Source: Tetracentron sinense (lineage: Eukaryota > Streptophyta > Magnoliopsida > Trochodendrales > Trochodendraceae). From it: a DNA stretch of 64,000 bases. Of the stretch, positions 58,678-64,000 are shown one piece after another. How positions within the stretch are numbered: position 1 is the first letter of the stretch; every line of letters starts with the position of its first letter. The stretch lies in the NCBI GenBank assembly GCA_015143295.1, contig CM026554.1, forward strand, positions 48,730,627-48,794,626, read 5' to 3'. The translations under genes and the position numbers were made by a program. The notes below the pieces were generated by a model that was not told where the DNA came from, searched no databases, and was given only the letters and a program-made list of their open reading frames with translations.

Positions 58678-60170
58678 CAGGGCCACAAGGGCAGAGCCAG
58701 GGACAAGTGTCCCCTGAACTTTTGAAAAATGATATTTTTATACTATTTTATTTAATTCGTTAACAGAGCAAAACCATGTGGCAAGATAACTTCTGAAAAA
58801 ATTATATATATTATATATCTTTTGAAAAAAAAATATAATTTTTATATTATATCTATTATATTTGCTTTAAGTTAGCATTTTCGCTGATCTTTGGAATGTT
58901 TAATTCTCGTTTCTGCCTTGTTTCTTGTCTATTTCCTTTCAAACCCTCAAATGCAAAAAAGAACGAGAAGAAGGCTTGCATATGTACTCTTAGAGTTGAA
59001 AGTTTTTATTTGTATTTTTATTTTATAGAATTAGTTATTTGCACCCGAGTTAGAATTAATTTTTTGACATTTTTGTTTATTATCCAATTTACTTTACTAA
59101 ATATGATTTTTATTTCTATTTAATTTAATTTTGTGAATTTTGTGATTTTTTATTTTACAACTTCGATTATAAATTTAATTTCTGCTATTTGGTCATTTTT
59201 AATGGGTAAAGAATGCAACAAAGCAATTCTTACGAATGCAGCCTTCGCTCGGATGCAAAAAATAAATAAATACAAAGATAATCTTTATAAAAATTTACAA
59301 GGAAGCTTCCTTCTCCTTCGAATTTTTCATTAACCCTAATACAAGTTGTAATAAGACTATAAATATGAGTTCGCCCTAAACAAGGGGAAATAATACATGT
59401 AAGATATGTGCAAAGGTACAAACGAGATGGGTCATCAAATTTTACTCAGGGGACCATTCTCCAGAAATCCATCATCAACCCATCATCAGTTACTAACATT
59501 AAGGTGTATGGCATGATTTTTCTACTTAGCGATTAGGTTTACCGCTGGACACCTTAGAGAAAACTGCTACCAATTTATTGAGAATTAAGAATCGCAACCA
59601 TTTTATTACACTGTATGTCTACTTTGGGACTTGATCTCAGAATCCTCTCTCTCTCGCCATGGGAGCTGAGAGGAGGTTAACTCAAAATGGTTCACGACTT
59701 CACGTCACGACAGACCTGGGAACCAGCTCTGTCATCAGAGCGATCAAGGTTGCCTTTCAGGGCCTTCAAAGAAGGTAAATGGGCTTGCTGAAGTGAACCA
59801 AACACAAGAGCTCAAACAATAAAACAAAACTCAACCTGGGCTACTCCTCCCTAACCTTCTATCCTCAAAGGGCCCATCTCAAGATCTCAGCTACATACCC
59901 TTGGTTCTTCCATTATCCTAAACAACCTCCCTACAATGTCAAGCCCTACCAGTCTTCCAACTCACTCCATTGTTTCTTACATTTGCGTCCACCTGCAACT
60001 TTTCCTCTCGATTTCACTTCAACATCAACAACTTTAAATGGTTACAGGACAGCACAGACAATACCCTTGAAGATCGTAAACAAAATCCTCTAATTTTTTG
60101 CAATTTAAATGTTAGGTACTCATCTAGACATACCAAAACAAGATAGATATGCATTATGTTATGTATTTGC
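58321..60170. other. Gene-free interval
   Basis: Contains a (TA)n(TG)n microsatellite at 58637-58677 and a MITE-like GAGCCAGGGACAAGTGTCCC at 58690. Short ORFs here are AT-rich and show no family resemblance. Confidence 0.45.
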
Positions 60171-60557
60171 CTCAGGATCCTCTCGAGTTCAAACCGGGGA
60201 GACTCTCTCCGGTTTGAACCCCTAGAGGTCGCCACGTGTCTCCTTTGACACCCCTTAACCATGGGTAAGGTTCACCCACCCCTAGGGTTCACCCTTCCAT
60301 CATTGGTTTTAAAAAAAAAATATTAATTCTTTTTTTAAAATTAAAAACTGTTGTTAATATTAAAAAACTCTAAAAACGGTTTTTTTAATTTTAAAAATAT
60401 GATTAGCATATAAAATAAAAACCAAGGATGGGTGAGTGAACCCTAGGGGTGGGTGAACCTTACCCATGGTTAAGGGGTGTCAAAGGAGACACGTGGCGAC
60501 CTATAGGGATTCAAACCGGAGAGAGTCTCCCCGGTTTGAACTCGAGAGGATCCTGAG
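60171..60557. mobile_element. Young foldback element with about 130-bp near-perfect inverted ends
   Basis: Starts CTCAGGATCCTCTCGAGTTC and ends in its mirror image GAACTCGAGAGGATCCTGAG. The arms also contain AAACCGGGGAGACTCTCTCC, GACACCCCTTAACCATGGGT and TTCACCCACCCCTAGGGTTC. The arms are nearly identical, so this is the least decayed member of the TTAACCATGGTTAA family. Non-coding. Confidence 0.85.
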
Positions 60558-60865
60558 CCTATGTATATATTTATGTCTATATAGCAGGGTTCATTTGCCT
60601 CATGCTTCGCAATTCCATATATGAAAAGCTGAGGGAAGGCTTACCTAATGATTGTAATGGGTTTTGGTCGGATCCGCTCCCACACAATTGTACCAAGGGT
60701 GTCGGGTGGCCCGGCTTGGCCCAAAAAACAGTTCATTACCCATATTTTAGGCCCTAAGACTAGTGTGGCTCAATTTTGTAGGCCCGTAATAATGTGGGTA
60801 GGTACGGCTTGGCTCCTTAAAGCCCGGGCCAGCCCAGTATATTTACTTATGAGTAGGGATAGGCA

Positions 60866-60913
60866 GACCCACGAAATCCATTTCAAAACCTAGTAAAATG
60901 GATTTCATGGGTC
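60866..60913. repeat. 18-bp inverted repeat hairpin
   Basis: GACCCACGAAATCCATTT (60866-60883) and AAATGGATTTCATGGGTC (60896-60913), one mismatch, 12-nt loop. It lies 25 bp from the Helitron 3' end. Confidence 0.85.
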
Positions 60914-60937
60914 CGTTAACTATTTCCCTTATATATA

Positions 60938-61326
60938 CTAGCGAGTGGCACATGTGATGCACGTGAGAGCGAGGGAAAGGAGTTAACCACAGTTAATAAA
61001 AGTTAAAAGAGACACGTGTTAACCCGCAGGTGCAATTGAACTCTCTGGTGGCATGTGCGGTGCACGTGAGCACAAAGGGAAGAAGTTAACCATAGTTAAT
61101 AGGAGTTAAAGGGACACGTGTTAACCCGCGGGTGTGATTGAACTCTCCCTGAGTTCAATCGCGATTGGCTGTGATTCTAAATAGATATTCTAAATAGATA
61201 GATGAGCAAGGGGTATTTTGGGAATTAAAGTAAAACATTAAATCAATGTTTTGTTTTAATTTAAGGGTAGTTTGGGAATTTCAAAAAATTCATCTACGCA
61301 AGGCTCTCGCATTATAATAGTAAAGA
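60938..61326 (-). mobile_element. Non-autonomous Helitron
   Basis: On the minus strand it starts TCTTTACTATTATAATGCG after an A and ends CACTCGCTAG before a T, with a hairpin CACGTG-CATCA-CATGTG near the end. It contains a tandem duplication of about 100 bp (60945-61040 and 61041-61145) that shares GACACGTGTTAACCCGC and AGTTAACCA(C/T)AGTTAATA. No Rep/helicase. Confidence 0.8.
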
Positions 61327-61799
61327 TAATGCATTTTACTATATTTTGTATTGTTGATACAATATAAAACATAAAAACAAGTATATACATACTTTTATAT
61401 ATTATATGATACTTATATGATACTCATATGTCAATGTCATTAAAAGTTTAAAAATACATAATTTATATAACATATAAAATATATATATAATACATATTGT
61501 TAATGTATAAGTATACACACTATTTGTGGTTACTTATATTTTATTGAAAATTTTAACTATATATAATAGATCTAGTTAATGTATAAAGTATACAGGCTTT
61601 GTGGTATCGCAATGTGCACACTGATACGGTTACTTATATGCTATTAAAAGTTATAAAAAATATATAATATATATAACAAATAAAACTTATGAATATAATA
61701 AATCTTGTTAAACAAATAAACACTCTATTTATACACACAACAAATATATATACTAATAGAAGTTCTTATAATATGTATAGCATAATATATTATTAAGTA
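61327..61799. other. AT-rich gene-free interval
   Basis: Low-complexity TATA-rich sequence with loose internal repeats (GTTACTTATAT(G/T)(C/T)TATT); nothing else seen. Confidence 0.5.
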
Positions 61800-62117
61800 G
61801 AGATGGCCAACCCAAGCCCAGCCCGACCCGACCCAACTAAAAAGAAGAGTTGGGCTTAAGGCTATATATATCAAGCCTATTTATAGAACCCGCATAACCA
61901 AGCCCGCCCAAGCTTAGCAAGAGCGGTATATATTTGATGCAAGATATGACCTCAAAATAAGAGGGGTCAAGGTCGGCCACGGAGATGATGGGGTCATCGA
62001 GAAGGAAATAACCTGGATCATCAGCTAAGACCCCTAAATGACCGCTCATTGATAAATAAATAAATAAATAAAAAAGGAGGTAGGGGTGCAGAGAGCGGCC
62101 AGTCCATTGACAGCCCT
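61800..62117. mobile_element. Possible hAT-like MITE (TAGGGCTGTCAATGG tip)
   Basis: The right end GTCCATTGACAGCCCTA mirrors the tips of the elements at 3619 and 43524. The left end TAGAGATGGCCAACCC is a weaker match, with CCCGACCC-rich sequence inside. No target duplication was found. Confidence 0.4.
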
Positions 62118-63137
62118 AAATTGCACGCTAGTTCAAGATATAGATGTTATCTTTGATCAATTGTTTGATAAGCTGCATTTGAGAAAACTATGACTTCCAA
62201 TTAAATTGCTCTGTCAACCAACTAGTTACAATTAGATATTTTGAAAGGTAACATCAACTCATACCTGTTAAGTACAACTAGAAAGTGAGTTACCATAACC
62301 GACCCAAATTGTTAGACTGTCTCTAGTTTATGTAATGAAGGTGGTGGACCCATTTGGCATCCAACCAGTGAACCATCTCATTGATTACTAGGACCGTTCG
62401 ACCATCCCACCTGCCCATGACCCTGACCTCTTAAATTGTCCCTACTAGATTATCAACTCTTCCTGTCAATCCAAATAGCCTGAATTGTTAGTGATGCTGT
62501 TGGTCGGCAATTGGCAACTCCTGGCCCTACCGGAGTCGACAATCACCTCAAATCTTACCATTTTTTTCCGAAGAAAACTTCTTTCAAGACCAGGTCCGAT
62601 ACCAAAATTGCTAAAAAACGTTGCAAAGACAATTTCATATTTTTTAATTAAGTTTCCTGAGTCGCCCTATTTAAAATTAGAGTTTTACTACCCAAAAAAA
62701 CCTCCTCTAATTGAACACCGAACGAAAGTTCCCTTAAAATAAGTCTTGATTGGCATTTCAAAATTGACTTAGGATCGTCTCTAAGGCAAGAGATGATCAC
62801 TATACCTATAATGCTAACTTGTCATGTGTCTCACAACTACTCAATTTGAAAGTAATTGGCGCAAAGAAACATGAGAAACTATTAGTATCATAAACTTTAG
62901 TTAATTATTTCCAGCACAACATGCTAGCATTCCAGTAATAAAAATTGTCTTTTGCCTTTTGCCATTGCTAAAGATGATCCTAAGTTTTCGAAAATTATAC
63001 AAATATTTAAATGACAAAATTATTCATATTTTATATTTATTATTCTCAACTTAGTCCTGAAATAAAGCATATATTGAGGAGCTTCAATTATATATTACCC
63101 GATTGTAGTTAAAACTTAAAAACCATTCACAATGAAC
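62118..63137. other. Gene-free interval
   Basis: No gene, RNA or repeat end recognised. Confidence 0.45.
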
Positions 63138-63140
63138 TTG

Positions 63141-63619
63141 GGGGCTATTTGGCATCGTTTCTTGGGAACGATTTTTCTTATCCCGGGAAGAAAAACAGTC
63201 TAAACGCGTTTGGCAAGTCATTTTTAAGAAAGAATTTTAAGAATTATCCTGCTTTAGGCACAATTTTTAAGAAACAAAAAAAAATTGTTTTTCAGAATCA
63301 TTTCTAAGAAACCCGTTTAAAACGAGCAAGATAAGCATTAAAATTGACGAGAAAAATAAGATATAATAAAAAAAAATTGGTATTTTATAACACCTATATA
63401 TGTGTTGATGATATAAAAATATTAATGCCTAAATAATTTTATTTATTATTATTATTATTATTTACATTCAAACATAATTATGTTATTTCTATTCTTTATA
63501 ATTGATTATAACCAACAATTATTAAATGCATTACAAATTTGATTATAAGAATCAAAACTTATAAGAATTAAATTTTTTTCAAATTGAAAGAATAGTCAGA
63601 ATTGATGCCAAATGGCCCC
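63141..63619. mobile_element. PIF/Harbinger-like MITE
   Basis: Inverted ends GGGGCTATTTGGCATCG / GATGCCAAATGGCCCC with flanking TTG triplets (63138-63140, 63620-63622). Inner arms share TTTTTAAGAA(A/T)-type sequence. Non-coding, AT-rich centre. Confidence 0.7.
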
Positions 63620-63869
63620 TTGGTGTCTCTATCATCTAGCAACTCTCTTTATGTGAAATCAGTGGCCAAGTGCTTGCCCAGTCTATCCTAATAAAAAATC
63701 TGGTCTTGGGTTTGGCCTAAGCCAGTCCGCCCCTTTGGACGCACTCTACTCATGACCAAGGTGCGTGTATGGTTATCCTCTTTACTGCAGGCGGGCTGGC
63801 CCTACTCTCAAGCGGGCTTTTAACACGTGTGGGTCTTTTACTTTAAAAAAGACTTGTAATCCCCTGGGG

Positions 63870-64000
63870 TTATAATAGGACTTGCGAATCCGGTTATACC
63901 CCTGAGGTTACCACGTGTCCCTTATGACACTACTTAACTATAGATTCACCCACCTCTAATTGAATTTTATAAAAATTATTAACTCGGATTCGCAAGGAGC
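63870..64000. mobile_element. Foldback family member, near the window edge
   Basis: GGACTTGCGAATCCGGTTA on the left and CTCGGATTCGCAAGG on the right are inverted. Between them are ACCACGTGTCCCTTATGACA and TTCACCCACCTCTAATTG. A shortened relative of the 46-47 and 60 kb elements. Confidence 0.55.

Noticed and set aside
62485-62742. 85-aa frame
   Set aside because: No recognisable domain, no exon context and AT-rich composition equal to the flanks.

Overview
This is nuclear DNA from a flowering plant. The evidence is spliced plant genes with GT-AG introns (a plasma-membrane H+-ATPase ending in YTV, an h-type thioredoxin, two NRT1/PTR-family transporters), Ale- and Tork-like Ty1/copia elements, a plant L1-type LINE with an RNase H tail, and many small hAT, Mutator-like, PIF/Harbinger and Helitron elements. 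Nothing fixes the species. Nothing bacterial, organellar or CRISPR-like was seen.

Layout. 0-3.4 kb: the last four exons of a P-type H+-ATPase (+) face a complete three-exon thioredoxin h gene (-). 3.6-8.9 kb: a hAT MITE, a perfect palindrome, then a LINE (-) whose ORF2 stays in one frame but carries four stops. 9-20.7 kb: gene-free. It holds two solo LTRs with 5-bp target duplications, a degenerate LTR element cut by a Helitron, a TRIM-like element with 5-bp target duplications, and a Mutator-like MITE with a perfect 9-bp duplication. 21-25.5 kb: NPF transporter copy A (-), four exons, 621 aa. 25.6-41 kb: foldback MITEs, two PIF/Harbinger-type MITEs carrying (GGT/CCA)n arrays, a Tork-like copia element that keeps gag but lacks most of pol, SINE- and LINE-derived pieces. 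41.2-45.9 kb: NPF transporter copy B (-), same exon structure, 626 aa. 46-52.7 kb: foldback, Mutator-like and hAT MITEs plus RNase H remnants, one split by a Tourist-type MITE. 52.8-58.3 kb: an LTR-like stretch with a 22-bp minisatellite split by an apparently whole, very young Ale-type copia element. 58.3-64 kb: a young foldback element, a second Helitron and a PIF-type MITE, no genes.

The genes do not form a pathway. The NPF pair looks like a block duplication: similarity extends beyond the coding exons into the 3' flank (about 16.4-17.4 kb against 39.4-40.0 kb) and probably the far 5' side (34.9 against 50.2 kb). The two copies have since grown by insertions in different introns and flanks. 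I found no new biological system. The strongest points are the NPF block duplication, the Ale insertion inside the minisatellite, an H+-ATPase intron that is in frame and stop-free, a 95-bp retroposed sequence with 15-bp duplications, and a foldback family that shares a core but has different tips.
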